In this document: one piece after another, positions 1 through 7,916 of the stretch
How positions within the stretch are numbered: the first letter of the stretch is position 1
Layout of the letters: the number at the start of each line of letters is the position of its first letter
Assembly: GCA_016192685.1 (NCBI GenBank)
Contig: JACPTS010000001.1
Location: forward strand, 1-33,411
Direction of reading: 5' to 3'
Length of the DNA stretch: 33,411 nucleotides
Source: Candidatus Harrisonbacteria bacterium
Lineage (GTDB): Bacteria > Patescibacteriota > Minisyncoccia > UBA6257 > 02-FULL-45-10c
Program-made: the position numbers and the translations under genes
Notes under the pieces: generated by a model
Databases searched by the model: none
What the model was told of the DNA's origin: nothing
What the model saw: only the letters and a program-made list of their open reading frames with translations

Positions 1-2
1 TG

Positions 3-173
3 TTTACCAACTACTTTTTTCTGACCGACAATATCACGGCAATAGGAAGTTTGCTGGGCGTTGTCTATCTTCTCTATAAATTCAAGTTCAAGCTATTTTG
101 GATTACATCATTTTTCATCGGTGCGATTATTGTCGGCTACAGCATTGCAAGGTATGTTATCACTAATTTTTAA
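3..173 (+). CDS. C-terminal end of an unidentified membrane protein (partial)
   Basis: Reading from base 3, an open frame of 56 codons enters from outside the window and ends at TAA 171-173. It encodes two hydrophobic segments separated by a short basic stretch (YKFKFK), so it is the tail of a multi-spanning membrane protein. The hydrophobic-basic-hydrophobic ending is reminiscent of the C-terminus of chromate-transporter (ChrA) proteins, but the fragment is too short to assign. It converges on nrdJ with a 34-bp gap in which I see no clear terminator hairpin. Confidence 0.6.
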   Translation, partial: FTNYFFLTDNITAIGSLLGVVYLLYKFKFKLFWITSFFIGAIIVGYSIARYVITNF

Positions 174-207
174 TTACTTAATTAGCTTCAAGTGGAGTGG
201 CTTCATT

Positions 208-2655
208 TTAAATACACCTTGAGAACCCGCAGGCCTTGCAGGACATGCAGCCCTCTGCCATCTCCAGCAAATTTCCGCATTCCGGACAGCCGGGCATCAT
301 GCCAAAATCGGCGATGGATTTTTTCTTAGAAAAAGTTTTAACAGCTGCCGGAACAGCGACCGGCATTTCTTTATTCATATGCTCTTCTAAAGTCTCTGTT
401 TTGGCTGCTTCCAATTTTGGTATCTCCCCGCGTAAATATTTCATATGTTCTTCTAAAATCTGGCCGATGGCATCCGGCAAAGATAAAACAGTCCCCTTAT
501 TGGTCATCACCGGCATCGGACCGCGAATCCCCTTCAAATCCTGAATAATATCATCCACGCTAACGCCGGCGCGAAGCGCCAAGGAAATCAAGCGGCAAAT
601 GCCCTCGCTTTGTTCCTGGAAAAATCCGCCGCTTTTTCCGATGGTCGCGAAGATTTCAAACGGCTCGCCATTCTCATCATTATTAATAGTTACATAAAGA
701 TTTCCGTAGCCGGTTTTTACTTTGTAAGTCTGGCCCGTCAGCACTTCCGGCCGGGGTTTCGGAGAAAATTTAGGGGTTTCCTTAACCAGTTTTTCCAAAG
801 CTTTAGCAGTTGCTTTTTCCATCCCTTCCCCAAGTTCCGTAGGCGAAATTATATTTTCGCCATTGCCAAGATTTAAAATCTGCACTGTCCGGCTTCCTTC
901 CCGATAAACCGTGCAGCCCTTGCAGCCGCTCTTCCAGGCCAAAATATAGCCCCTAGCGACATCTTCTCTGGTGGCGCTGTTAGGAAAATTAATAGTTTTA
1001 GAAATTGAAGTATCGACGTTTTTTTGGAACGCCGCTTGAATGCCAATATGGTCTTCCGCGGACATATCCATAGAAACTACGAAAGTGTCTTTCAGAGCTT
1101 TAGGCAGCCAATCCAAATGCTGGATACTGCCGGTTTTTACCAATTCTTCTTCTAATTTTTCTAAATTAATTCCTTGCTCTCTCAGCGCCTGCCGGAAATA
1201 TTTATTAAAATAATGATATTGGTGGCCATCTTTATCCTGCTTTGTATAAAGAAGCGCGAAATTCGGCTCAATCCCGCTGGAAGTGTCCAGCATCATGGAA
1301 ATAGAGCCGGTTGGCGCAACTGTGGTCAGCGCGGCATTGCGGCGCTTCACGCCCCTGTCGGAAAATACGCTTAAATTATAATTCGGAAATACTCCTTTTT
1401 TTTCCGCTAATTCTTCAGACATTTTTTCCGATTCTTTCTGGATAAAAGCCATTACTTTTTCCCCAAAAACAAAACCTTCCGGAGAATTATACTTAACATT
1501 TAATTGGTAGAGTAAATCGGCGAACCCCATTATTCCCAAACCAATGCGGCGATTGGCTTTCATTGTTTCAGTAACCTTGGCTACCGGAAAATTAGAGCGG
1601 TCTATCACATTGTCCAGCATCCTGATGGCCGTCCGAGTCACAAAAGCCAAGCGATTCCAATCAATCTCCCGGCCATTGGCAAGGGCGGCTAAATTAATTG
1701 AGCCGAGATTGCAGACATCGTAAGCGCCAAGCGGCTGTTCTCCGCAAGGATTCGTAGCTTTAATGTCGCTAAATCGCGGCAAGGGATTAAATCGGTTGGC
1801 AGTATCAATAAAAAAAGTGCCGGGTTCGCCATTAGTCCAGGCGGCATCAATAATTAAATCAAATAATTCTTTAGCAGTGATATCAATTTCCTCGTAGCCG
1901 GTCACCGAGCCATTTTTAGCCCGAAGAACTTTATGCGGCTTCATTTTTTCACCCCGCCAATTCGCCAGCCATAACTCATCCGGACGATTCGCTACCGCTT
2001 CCATAAATTCGTCGGTTAACGCCACGGAAATATTAAAATTTCTGATTTTCCCTTCTACGCGCTTGCAATTAATAAAATCCAAAATATCCGGATGGTCTAC
2101 CCGGAAAATCGCCATATTCGCGCCATGCCTTCCCTGCTGTTTAATCACTCCGAAAGCCTGATTATAAACTTCCAAAAAAGAAATCGGGCCGGAAGAGACC
2201 CCACGGGAACGCTTAGTCGGCATCCCGGCTGGACGAAGTTCTGAAAAAGCAAATCCTAATCCGGAGCCGGCTTGCTGAAGAAGCGCCGCGTCTTTCAAAG
2301 TTTGAAAAATGCTGTCCATGCTGTCGCGAATTGGCAAAACAATGCAGTTTGCCACAAGCGCCGTGGGAGCGCCGGCATTAGTAATGGTGCGGCCGGCTGG
2401 CGTAAATTCCTTTCTTGCCATCACTTCAAAAAAATCTTGTTCGGTTTGATGCATTGCCGCGTCGCTGGCTCCGTAGTCCCGCTCCACTTCCGCCAGCGCC
2501 CGGGAAATTCGGCGCATCATTTCTACGGGAGTTTCCTGCGAACCGTCTTCTTTTTGCAACAAAAAACGCTTCCTCATCATTTTAAGCGCGTTCTCCGAGA
2601 AGGAAGCGTTTATTTCTTGGTCGGTTAATTTGTAAGAAGAATTTTTTGCCACCAT
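208..2655 (-). CDS. nrdJ: adenosylcobalamin-dependent (class II) ribonucleoside-diphosphate reductase
   Basis: Reduces ribonucleotides to deoxyribonucleotides using a B12-derived radical, in the cytoplasm. The 815-aa protein has the class II barrel: Cys104 (VANC), the radical-site motif NPCGEQPL with Cys304 and Glu306, and the partner redox Cys315 (DVCNLGS). APTGSIS lies near residue 445. The C-terminal third contains a TSCPD-type domain ([10 protein letters not shown]...GKSGG) and ends in a zinc ribbon (CPECG...[12 protein letters not shown]) likely used to relay reducing equivalents. No N-terminal ATP-cone is obvious. The start is ATG with no good Shine-Dalgarno. No NrdA/B partner is nearby. 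Family membership is certain; the need for imported cobalamin is inference because no corrinoid synthesis genes are in view. Confidence 0.95.
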   Translation of the reverse strand: MVAKNSSYKLTDQEINASFSENALKMMRKRFLLQKEDGSQETPVEMMRRISRALAEVERDYGASDAAMHQTEQDFFEVMARKEFTPAGRTITNAGAPTALVANCIVLPIRDSMDSIFQTLKDAALLQQAGSGLGFAFSELRPAGMPTKRSRGVSSGPISFLEVYNQAFGVIKQQGRHGANMAIFRVDHPDILDFINCKRVEGKIRNFNISVALTDEFMEAVANRPDELWLANWRGEKMKPHKVLRAKNGSVTGYEEIDITAKELFDLIIDAAWTNGEPGTFFIDTANRFNPLPRFSDIKATNPCGEQPLGAYDVCNLGSINLAALANGREIDWNRLAFVTRTAIRMLDNVIDRSNFPVAKVTETMKANRRIGLGIMGFADLLYQLNVKYNSPEGFVFGEKVMAFIQKESEKMSEELAEKKGVFPNYNLSVFSDRGVKRRNAALTTVAPTGSISMMLDTSSGIEPNFALLYTKQDKDGHQYHYFNKYFRQALREQGINLEKLEEELVKTGSIQHLDWLPKALKDTFVVSMDMSAEDHIGIQAAFQKNVDTSISKTINFPNSATREDVARGYILAWKSGCKGCTVYREGSRTVQILNLGNGENIISPTELGEGMEKATAKALEKLVKETPKFSPKPRPEVLTGQTYKVKTGYGNLYVTINNDENGEPFEIFATIGKSGGFFQEQSEGICRLISLALRAGVSVDDIIQDLKGIRGPMPVMTNKGTVLSLPDAIGQILEEHMKYLRGEIPKLEAAKTETLEEHMNKEMPVAVPAAVKTFSKKKSIADFGMMPGCPECGNLLEMAEGCMSCKACGFSRCI

Positions 2656-2744
2656 GATAATTCTATTTTACTACGGCGGCGTGGCGGCTCCAAATTTTTC
2701 TGTGGATATCTTCACAGCTATCCCTTCGGGACATAATGAATGAC

Positions 2745-2766
2745 AATAAACCGCCATTGCTGGCGG
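2745..2766 (-). terminator. probable intrinsic terminator after the two-gene islet
   Basis: Read on the minus strand, a 6-bp stem CCGCCA/TGGCGG closed by a GCAA tetraloop (2751-2766) is followed by TTTATT. It lies 25 nt past the stop of the 90-aa gene. The U-tract is interrupted, so strength is uncertain. Confidence 0.5.
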
Positions 2767-2791
2767 AAAATGATTTCGGGATTTATTTTCT

Positions 2792-3064
2792 TTAATCGTT
2801 GTTTGATTCCGATTTGAAATAGTAGCCGACTATGAAACCGAGTGGACCGGACAAAATGCCAGAAAGTGTAACGAGCAGGTCTTTCAAGTCATTGATTCCA
2901 AGCCACCAACCTCTTATCAAAATTATGAAAACAAGAATCAGATAACCGATGACGTAGGAAAGGGCAATACTGCTTCTCGTGTCTTCTCTTTTTTCAGCCC
3001 TACTAAGAGCAGATTTTACTTCAATAGGAGCATCTTCAAGAATTTGAGGTTCTTTTTTAGACAT
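2792..3064 (-). CDS. small two-pass membrane protein, function unknown
   Basis: The 90-aa product has a charged N-terminal ~30 residues, a hydrophobic segment at about 34-52, a short linker with GWWLGINDLKD, and a second segment at about 62-82 ending in a charged tail. I recognise no family. It starts 7 nt after the stop of the 82-aa gene and is probably co-transcribed with it. Codon choice differs from the neighbours: arginine is mainly AGA/AGG, where flanking housekeeping genes use CGG/CGC. This suggests a recently acquired islet. A membrane partner for the upstream HTH-like protein is possible but not shown. Confidence 0.7.
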   Translation of the reverse strand: MSKKEPQILEDAPIEVKSALSRAEKREDTRSSIALSYVIGYLILVFIILIRGWWLGINDLKDLLVTLSGILSGPLGFIVGYYFKSESNND

Positions 3065-3071
3065 AAATAAT

Positions 3072-3320
3072 TTAAATTTTATCTATATCTAAATTAAAAC
3101 GCCCATTACCATTCTTATCTTCTATAATAACCTTATCATCTTTTACTGTATTCAAAAGTCGTAATGCCTTAGCAATAACCGATTTCAAATCATTTTGTGG
3201 AATATTAAAACGAGTAGCTAATGATTTCAAATTAATCAATGCACCATTACGAACTACAATTTCAAGTTGTTCCTCCTTTTTTTCTTCAGGAGTAATTGGG
3301 GTATTTTTTTCTTCTGACAT
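3072..3320 (-). CDS. small HTH-like protein of unknown function
   Basis: The 82-aa protein has an acidic/lysine-rich N-terminal tail of ~20 residues, then a segment (about 30-56, containing SLATRFNIPQ and SVIAKALRLL) whose helix-turn-helix-like pattern may bind nucleic acid. It ends with a short acidic NGNGRF stretch. I do not recognise the family. The gene is AT-rich and uses CGT/CGA arginine codons, unlike ftsZ next door. It is first in a two-gene unit with a near-consensus promoter at 3341-3369. An antitoxin-like or phage-type regulator is conceivable, but this is inference only. Confidence 0.7.
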   Translation of the reverse strand: MSEEKNTPITPEEKKEEQLEIVVRNGALINLKSLATRFNIPQNDLKSVIAKALRLLNTVKDDKVIIEDKNGNGRFNLDIDKI

Positions 3321-3340
3321 TTTTTTATTTTCTTAATTAT

Positions 3341-3369
3341 ATTATAATGCATTCATGAAACAAAATCAA
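3341..3369 (-). promoter_or_regulatory. sigma70-type promoter for the 82-aa/90-aa pair
   Basis: On the minus strand TTGATT (3369-3364) and TATAAT (3346-3341) are separated by exactly 17 bp. The -10 ends 20 nt before the ATG at 3320. Confidence 0.75.
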
Positions 3370-3424
3370 TTTCTCGCTATCTTGAAGGAGTCAATGACAA
3401 CTTAAGCGAGGCTATTTTTATTAA

Positions 3425-3574
3425 ACAAAACAACCGGTATGTTTCGTAGAGAAACTACGGAGGCGCAAAAAGATTGGTTCCCGCAAAGCGGGATTTTTGC
3501 GCCGAGGCGTAGGCGCGTTCGCTCGCTGGAAGCGAACGACGCCGGTTCTCATAGAAATATACCGGTTGGTTTGT
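3425..3574 (+). repeat. structured intergenic repeat, copy A (three-way-junction fold)
   Basis: One of four related ~150-nt elements. The outer stem pairs 3426-3440 with 3559-3573 (one mismatch). Next comes GAGAA (3449-3453) with TTCTC (3546-3550). One arm has stem CTACG/CGTAG (3455-3459 with 3508-3512), an internal loop GA/GAGG, a long stem, a 7-nt 5' bulge GATTGGT and a triloop hairpin. The other arm is a stem with a bulged A and the 7-nt loop CGCTGGA (3524-3530). It sits just past the 3' end of ftsZ, between ftsZ and the AT-rich islet. I do not recognise it as a known RNA or transposon family. Confidence 0.85.
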
Positions 3575-3590
3575 AAAAATGACCGAGTGA

Positions 3591-4739
3591 CTATTTCTTT
3601 TTCTTTCTTAAAAAAGCCGGAATGTCCCAGACATCGGATTTTTTATTAAGTTCCGCTTTCGGCCTGGCTGGTTTTAATTCTTCTTCCACCGGCTCCCTTT
3701 TCACCGTTAATTCCGGTTTTTTCTCCGGCGGAGCGTTAAAAAGATTAGCCAACGCCGTACCAGAAGTTTTATAAGGCGCTCCGCTGAATCCGGTAGCTAC
3801 AATAGTCACTTTAATTTGGCCGGCTTTCATATTGCGGTCATGGTAAGCCCCGAAAATTATTTTGGCGGCCGGATCCACGGCTTCGGAAATAGTTCTCGCA
3901 ATTTCATTGATTTCATTCATTCGTAAATCCCGCGAGCCGGAAACTCCGAAAAGCACGCCTTTGGCTCCTTCAATGGAAACCTCCAAAAGCGGTGAGTTAA
4001 TTGCCTGAGCCACGGCCGTGGTGGCTCGATCCTGGCCGGAGCCAAGCCCGATGCCAACCAAGGCAGTACCGGCATTTTCCATAATTGCTTTCACGTCGGC
4101 GAAATCCACATTGACGATTCCCGGCATGGCAATAAGTTCGGCAATTCCCTGAATCGCGTAGCGCAAAATATCATCCACAATTTCAAAGGCTTTTATCAAA
4201 GTAGTGTCTTTTTCAATAACCGTAAAAATACGGTCATTAGGCACGACAATCATCGTATCCACCTTATCTTTCAATTTCACCAGCGCTTCCTGGGCAATCC
4301 GGGAACGCTGGGCGCCTTCAAAAGAAAATGGCTTGGTCACTACGGCAATAGTCAGAGCGCCGTTTTCTTTAGCTGCCTCGGCAATTACCGCGGAGGCGCC
4401 GCTGCCAGTGCCGCCCCCAAGTCCGGCGGTAATAAAAACCAAATCGGCATCCTTAATCGCTTCCACGATTTCCGCCCTGGTTTCTTCCGCGGCTTGCCGG
4501 CCGAGTTCCGGATTCATGCCGGTACCCAAACCTTTGGTCAGATTTTTGCCGATATGAATTTTAACGTCGGCATCGCAAAGCTCCAAATCCTGGGTATCCG
4601 TATTAATCGCGATAAAACCAATGCCCTTAAAAAGCTCTTTCTTCATCCGGGAAACCGCGTTGCCGCCGCCGCCGCCAACGCCGACGACTTTAATTTTTGC
4701 CATTTCATGCTTCAAATTTGAAAGGGGTTTTTTATTCAT
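3591..4739 (-). CDS. ftsZ: cell division protein FtsZ
   Basis: Tubulin-like GTPase that polymerises into the division ring at midcell. The 382-aa protein has the N-terminal glycine-rich loop (GVGGGGGNAV, about residues 20-29), the tubulin signature GGGTGSG at about 108-114, the T7-loop region (NVDFADV) and the usual C-terminal peptide DIPAFLR followed by lysines, which docks FtsA. Length and order are normal. It is last in the ybeY-ftsA-ftsZ run, 24 nt after ftsA. The ATG gives 12 residues before MAKIKVVG; that second ATG is a possible alternative start. No clear Shine-Dalgarno is present. Repeat copy A follows directly. Confidence 0.97.
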   Translation of the reverse strand: MNKKPLSNLKHEMAKIKVVGVGGGGGNAVSRMKKELFKGIGFIAINTDTQDLELCDADVKIHIGKNLTKGLGTGMNPELGRQAAEETRAEIVEAIKDADLVFITAGLGGGTGSGASAVIAEAAKENGALTIAVVTKPFSFEGAQRSRIAQEALVKLKDKVDTMIVVPNDRIFTVIEKDTTLIKAFEIVDDILRYAIQGIAELIAMPGIVNVDFADVKAIMENAGTALVGIGLGSGQDRATTAVAQAINSPLLEVSIEGAKGVLFGVSGSRDLRMNEINEIARTISEAVDPAAKIIFGAYHDRNMKAGQIKVTIVATGFSGAPYKTSGTALANLFNAPPEKKPELTVKREPVEEELKPARPKAELNKKSDVWDIPAFLRKKKK

Positions 4740-4763
4740 ATAAATGACTTCTAAACTAAAAAA

Positions 4764-5993
4764 TTAAGGCAATAAATTTTTAAATAATTCCTTTAACCAA
4801 TTTAACGAGCTACCGCCGCCTTCCGTAAACGTCCGATCCCTGCCCCAAAGCGCCAAACCGATTGCCGAAACAAATTCCGGATCCTCTGCCTGCAAACTGA
4901 CTTCGCCGCTTGGCATATCTAAAGAAGTTAAATCCGGAATGCCGATTTGAGCCGGCAAATCCAGCTCTTCCTTGGCTAAATCCACCAGGCCGGAAATTTT
5001 CGCTCCGCCGCCAACCAGCACCACGCCCACCGGCAGCTTACCGGCTCTGCCGATTAATTTAAACTCATTATTAACAAATTCAAAGATTTCCGCAAGCCGC
5101 ACGGCAATGATATCGGCAATAAACCGCCGGGAAACATTATGGCGGGCATGAGAATCTATTTTTTTAAGGTCAACATTCTCTCGGCCGGAAATCCCGCGAG
5201 TGGAAGCCGAACCAAAAGTCAGTTTCACGGCTTCCGCCGCTTCTACCGAAGTTTTAAGGCCAATCGCCAGGTCATTGGTAATATTTCCGGAGCCAACAGG
5301 AAAAACCGCCGCATGGACCAGCTTATTTTCTTCATAAACGCAAAGGCTGGTGGTGCCAAAACCGATATCTACCAGCGCCACTCCCAGCTCTTTTTGATTT
5401 TTGGAAAGAACCGCCCGGCTGGCAGCCAGCGGAGAAAAAATCAATCCGCCGATTGACGCTCCGGCCATTTCCAAGCACTTAGTCACATTTTTCACCGAAG
5501 GAGAAAAAGCGTCAATAATCAAACTATTTACCTCCAACCGATTCCCGACCATTCCCAGCGGGTCCCGGATATCGCCTACTCCATCAACTACAAATTCTTT
5601 AGTGATGGCATGAAGAACCATCCGATTGGGCGACGATAAATTAACCGCCTGGGAAGCCTGAACCGCCCGATCAACATCTTCCGGCTGAATCTCGTAATCA
5701 ACCCGGGAAACCGCCACAATGCCCTTGGAAGATTGGACATGGATATCCGTCCCGCCGACATTTACAAAAATATTCCCGATGGCATTCCGCGATACCTTTT
5801 TAATCTCGCTGAACATAATATTCAGCGCCCGGGTCATTTCCGCCAGATCATCAATAGAACCTTTCCGCATGCCTCCGGATGCTGTTTTCAAAATTTTAAT
5901 GACCGCCAATTGGCCATCATTTTTAATCTCGCCGATAACCGCTTTTAAACTATTGGTGCCGACATCCAGGCCGGTAATATATTGTTGAGACAT
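4764..5993 (-). CDS. ftsA: cell division protein FtsA
   Basis: Actin-like ATPase that ties FtsZ filaments to the membrane. The 409-aa protein begins with the phosphate-1 motif GLDVGTNSLKAVIGEI, carries the phosphate-2 region VDIGFGTTSL near residue 207 and the adenosine-site motif VVLVGGGAKI near 322. It ends in an amphipathic helix (NWLKELFKNLL) expected to be the membrane-targeting sequence. The SHS2-type 1C subdomain lies between the first two motifs. It starts 5 nt after ybeY and is followed by ftsZ, the classic pairing. No Shine-Dalgarno is visible, so translation may be coupled to ybeY. Confidence 0.96.
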   Translation of the reverse strand: MSQQYITGLDVGTNSLKAVIGEIKNDGQLAVIKILKTASGGMRKGSIDDLAEMTRALNIMFSEIKKVSRNAIGNIFVNVGGTDIHVQSSKGIVAVSRVDYEIQPEDVDRAVQASQAVNLSSPNRMVLHAITKEFVVDGVGDIRDPLGMVGNRLEVNSLIIDAFSPSVKNVTKCLEMAGASIGGLIFSPLAASRAVLSKNQKELGVALVDIGFGTTSLCVYEENKLVHAAVFPVGSGNITNDLAIGLKTSVEAAEAVKLTFGSASTRGISGRENVDLKKIDSHARHNVSRRFIADIIAVRLAEIFEFVNNEFKLIGRAGKLPVGVVLVGGGAKISGLVDLAKEELDLPAQIGIPDLTSLDMPSGEVSLQAEDPEFVSAIGLALWGRDRTFTEGGGSSLNWLKELFKNLLP

Positions 5994-5998
5994 AAAAT

Positions 5999-6394
5999 TT
6001 AAACAACCAGTTTAGAAAGCAACTGCCTTTCTTTCTTTTCCATCTTAATTCTATCACTCCTCTTCTCGTGGTCATAGCCTAAAATGTGCAAAACTCCATG
6101 CGCCAGCATTAGCTCAAGACTTTCTTTATGCTTCCGGATATACCAGGTATCCAAATACACCTCTCCGAGCTTAGTTCCGGGAAAACCTTTCGGCTTTTGA
6201 AACGACAAAACATTCGTCGCCTTATCTTGTCCGCGAAATTTCTTATTCAGCATTTTCATCCGCCGGCTGCCAATCAAATAAATCTCAATTGTCCCCTTTT
6301 TCGGCAAAAAACCCGCTAACTGGCGAGCTTTTTTAATCACTTCTTTCTTAAAATTTTTAACTTGGCCGTCCAATAAAATTACTTCGGCAATCAT
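5999..6394 (-). CDS. ybeY: endoribonuclease/rRNA maturation factor YbeY
   Basis: Single-strand-specific metal-dependent RNase involved in 16S rRNA 3' processing and ribosome quality control. The signature HGVLHILGYDH supplies the three zinc-binding histidines near the C-terminus, and the preceding NVLSFQ/GEVYLD segment is typical. I chose the ATG at 6394 (131 aa). An upstream in-frame GTG at 6409 overlaps the preceding stop and would add five residues. It opens the ybeY-ftsA-ftsZ run and lies directly after the 155-aa gene, so all four are probably one transcript. Length is near the family norm. Confidence 0.93.
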   Translation of the reverse strand: MIAEVILLDGQVKNFKKEVIKKARQLAGFLPKKGTIEIYLIGSRRMKMLNKKFRGQDKATNVLSFQKPKGFPGTKLGEVYLDTWYIRKHKESLELMLAHGVLHILGYDHEKRSDRIKMEKKERQLLSKLVV

Positions 6395-6409
6395 AAAACA
6401 GAGCCCCAC

Positions 6410-6877
6410 TCACTTTTGATATTCTAAAATTATTTGCTGGGAGTCTTTTAAAATAAACTCCGCGGGGTTCTCTATTTTTTGGCCGTCTGCGGTTGCGGTT
6501 AACCGGTAACCATTTTTATCCAGCGGCTCGCCCCGCACTTGGAAAAACTGCCCCAAAGTGAAAGTTGTGCCGGCTTCCGCTGATTCAATATGAATTGTGC
6601 CGCTCGTATCATGAGTATGCATTTCTGACATGCAAGTTTTGACTTGGCCAATGTTGGCCGGAACAGCAACCAATTGGCCATCCATACTTACAGTTAACTT
6701 GAGGTGAATATGCTGGGCTAAATTTACATGGCCTTGAGGCAGGCATTTCACGCCGATTGCTTTCCAATTTTTAACTAAAGCGCGGCTCGGGTCATTTAGA
6801 CGCCCCCAAACCAATAAAACTACTGCCAGCAAAACAGCGCCGCCAACCAGCATTGCCGTTGCTCTATTTTTTTTCAT
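6410..6877 (-). CDS. membrane-anchored His-rich extracytoplasmic protein (HTHD motif)
   Basis: The 155-aa protein has an uncleaved N-terminal anchor (about residues 7-26) and an exported domain rich in potential metal ligands: Cys45, GHVNLAQHIH (about 49-58), a Cys near 82, and MHTHDTSGTIHIES (about 86-99). Proteins with this HIH...C...HTHD.SG.IHIES pattern form a conserved but uncharacterised group in several prokaryotic phyla. Copper or other metal binding is an inference from the ligands. It is first gene of the ybeY-ftsA-ftsZ operon and has its own strong -10 box only 8 nt upstream of ATG. It ends in TGA, which shows that UGA is a stop here. Confidence 0.75.
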   Translation of the reverse strand: MKKNRATAMLVGGAVLLAVVLLVWGRLNDPSRALVKNWKAIGVKCLPQGHVNLAQHIHLKLTVSMDGQLVAVPANIGQVKTCMSEMHTHDTSGTIHIESAEAGTTFTLGQFFQVRGEPLDKNGYRLTATADGQKIENPAEFILKDSQQIILEYQK

Positions 6878-6885
6878 CAGTTAAA

Positions 6886-6914
6886 ATTATAGCACGTATG
6901 AAATTAAAATCTAA
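6886..6914 (-). promoter_or_regulatory. extended -10 promoter giving a near-leaderless mRNA
   Basis: Minus strand TGC-TATAAT (TATAAT at 6891-6886) with a weak TTAGAT at 6914-6909 (17-bp spacing). Only 8 nt separate the -10 from the ATG at 6877, so transcription should begin at or next to the start codon of the operon's first gene. Confidence 0.65.
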
Positions 6915-6993
6915 CTGGAAAAAAATAATCACCCACCTGATAGTCTGGATAATGATTATCGGCTTGCTTGGCAGTATCGCGCCGTTTTTATAA
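6898..6993 (+). CDS. possible 31-aa single-span membrane peptide
   Basis: A short ORF (ATG 6898, TAA 6991-6993) lies on the opposite strand to its neighbours. It encodes a basic N-terminus (MKLKSNWKK) followed by one hydrophobic helix (IVWIMIIGLLGSIAPFL). The positive-inside arrangement is that of a real membrane peptide, and the ORF nearly fills the gap between the divergent end of ftsX and the 155-aa gene. There is no Shine-Dalgarno, and the ORF overlaps the promoter of the opposite gene, so it could be fortuitous. Confidence 0.3.
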   Translation: MKLKSNWKKIITHLIVWIMIIGLLGSIAPFL

Positions 6994-6998
6994 CGGTT

Positions 6999-7907
6999 CT
7001 ATATTTTAAGATACTTGCCAACAGCAATTAAGCTGGAAACTGCTCCTAAAATAATTCCAAAAAGCGCCTGATAGCCAAACAAACTCAGTAAATTACCGTA
7101 AAAATAGCTTTGCAAGCCCATTTCCGGCATCAACACTTTTACATAAGCAGAGGCAAAAGAAACCAGCGGCGCCATTAAAACTAAACTAAGAACAGCGGCA
7201 ATTAAACCGTAAATAACTCCCTGCACCAAATACGGGCCGCGGATAAATTTATTGGAAGCGCCGACCAGCCGCATTAAGCCAATCTCGTCCCGGCTCGCGT
7301 AAATAGTAAGAATAATAGTGTTTAAAGTAACCAGCACGGCAATAATGGATAAAATAACAGTTAATCCTAGGCCGCTTCGCTGGACGGTTTCTATGATAGT
7401 AGTTAACCGGCTAATCACCAGCTGATTCTGATTATAAGTTACTTTATCAACCAGTTTAGAAAGATTTTCATTATTTAAATAAGAAGAAATTACCGGATAA
7501 TCATTGGGGTTCTTGGCTTTAATATTCAAAGAAGCGGAAAGCGGATTTTCTTCCAGAACATTAATTGCCTGAACGATTGTTTCGTCCTCTTGGTGGCGTT
7601 CCTGGAATAAAGCCAGGGCTTGGTCGCGAGAAATGTATTCTGCGGCTTTTACTTCCGCCAAACTTTCCAGCGACCGCTTGATTTTCAAAATTTCATCTTC
7701 CGGAACATCGCCTTGAAAATAAACACTGATGTCAATTTTATCTTTTAAAATATCAAGGGCATTGGCGGTTAAAACATTAAAAATAATCAGGCTTAAAAAA
7801 ACAAAAAGGGCTAGAACCATCACCGACAGCGTGGCAATAGAAAGCCAGCTGTTCCGCAGAAACCCATTAATCCCGTATTTAATTATGCGGTATAACGTTG
7901 TAATCAT
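6999..7907 (-). CDS. ftsX: cell division ABC transporter permease FtsX
   Basis: Membrane partner of FtsE. The complex relays ATP hydrolysis to peptidoglycan hydrolases outside the cell. The 302-aa protein shows the family topology: TM1 at about 20-45, an extracellular domain of ~120 residues (about 50-165), then three more TM helices with the FtsX-family segment (TLNTIILTIYASRDEIGLMR) near 195-215. It starts 9 nt after ftsE. An M23 peptidase that could be its target is encoded at 19194-20381, and that link is inference. No Shine-Dalgarno is seen. Confidence 0.94.
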   Translation of the reverse strand: MITTLYRIIKYGINGFLRNSWLSIATLSVMVLALFVFLSLIIFNVLTANALDILKDKIDISVYFQGDVPEDEILKIKRSLESLAEVKAAEYISRDQALALFQERHQEDETIVQAINVLEENPLSASLNIKAKNPNDYPVISSYLNNENLSKLVDKVTYNQNQLVISRLTTIIETVQRSGLGLTVILSIIAVLVTLNTIILTIYASRDEIGLMRLVGASNKFIRGPYLVQGVIYGLIAAVLSLVLMAPLVSFASAYVKVLMPEMGLQSYFYGNLLSLFGYQALFGIILGAVSSLIAVGKYLKI

Positions 7908-7916
7908 TTTTATTGA

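Noticed and set aside
2701-2716. Near-palindrome TGTGGATATCTTCACA upstream of nrdJ considered as an NrdR box or DnaA box
   Set aside because: It fits the NrdR consensus poorly, matches a DnaA box only in part, and occurs once.
3355-3405. A 16-codon plus-strand ORF with TATAAT 6 nt upstream
   Set aside because: Very short, ends at once, and overlaps the well-formed minus-strand promoter of the 82-aa gene; the TATAAT is the palindromic half of that promoter.
3425-3574. Structured repeat considered as an integron attC site
   Set aside because: No conserved RYYYAAC/GTTRRRY core pair across copies; outer stem sequences are not conserved and no integrase is in view.
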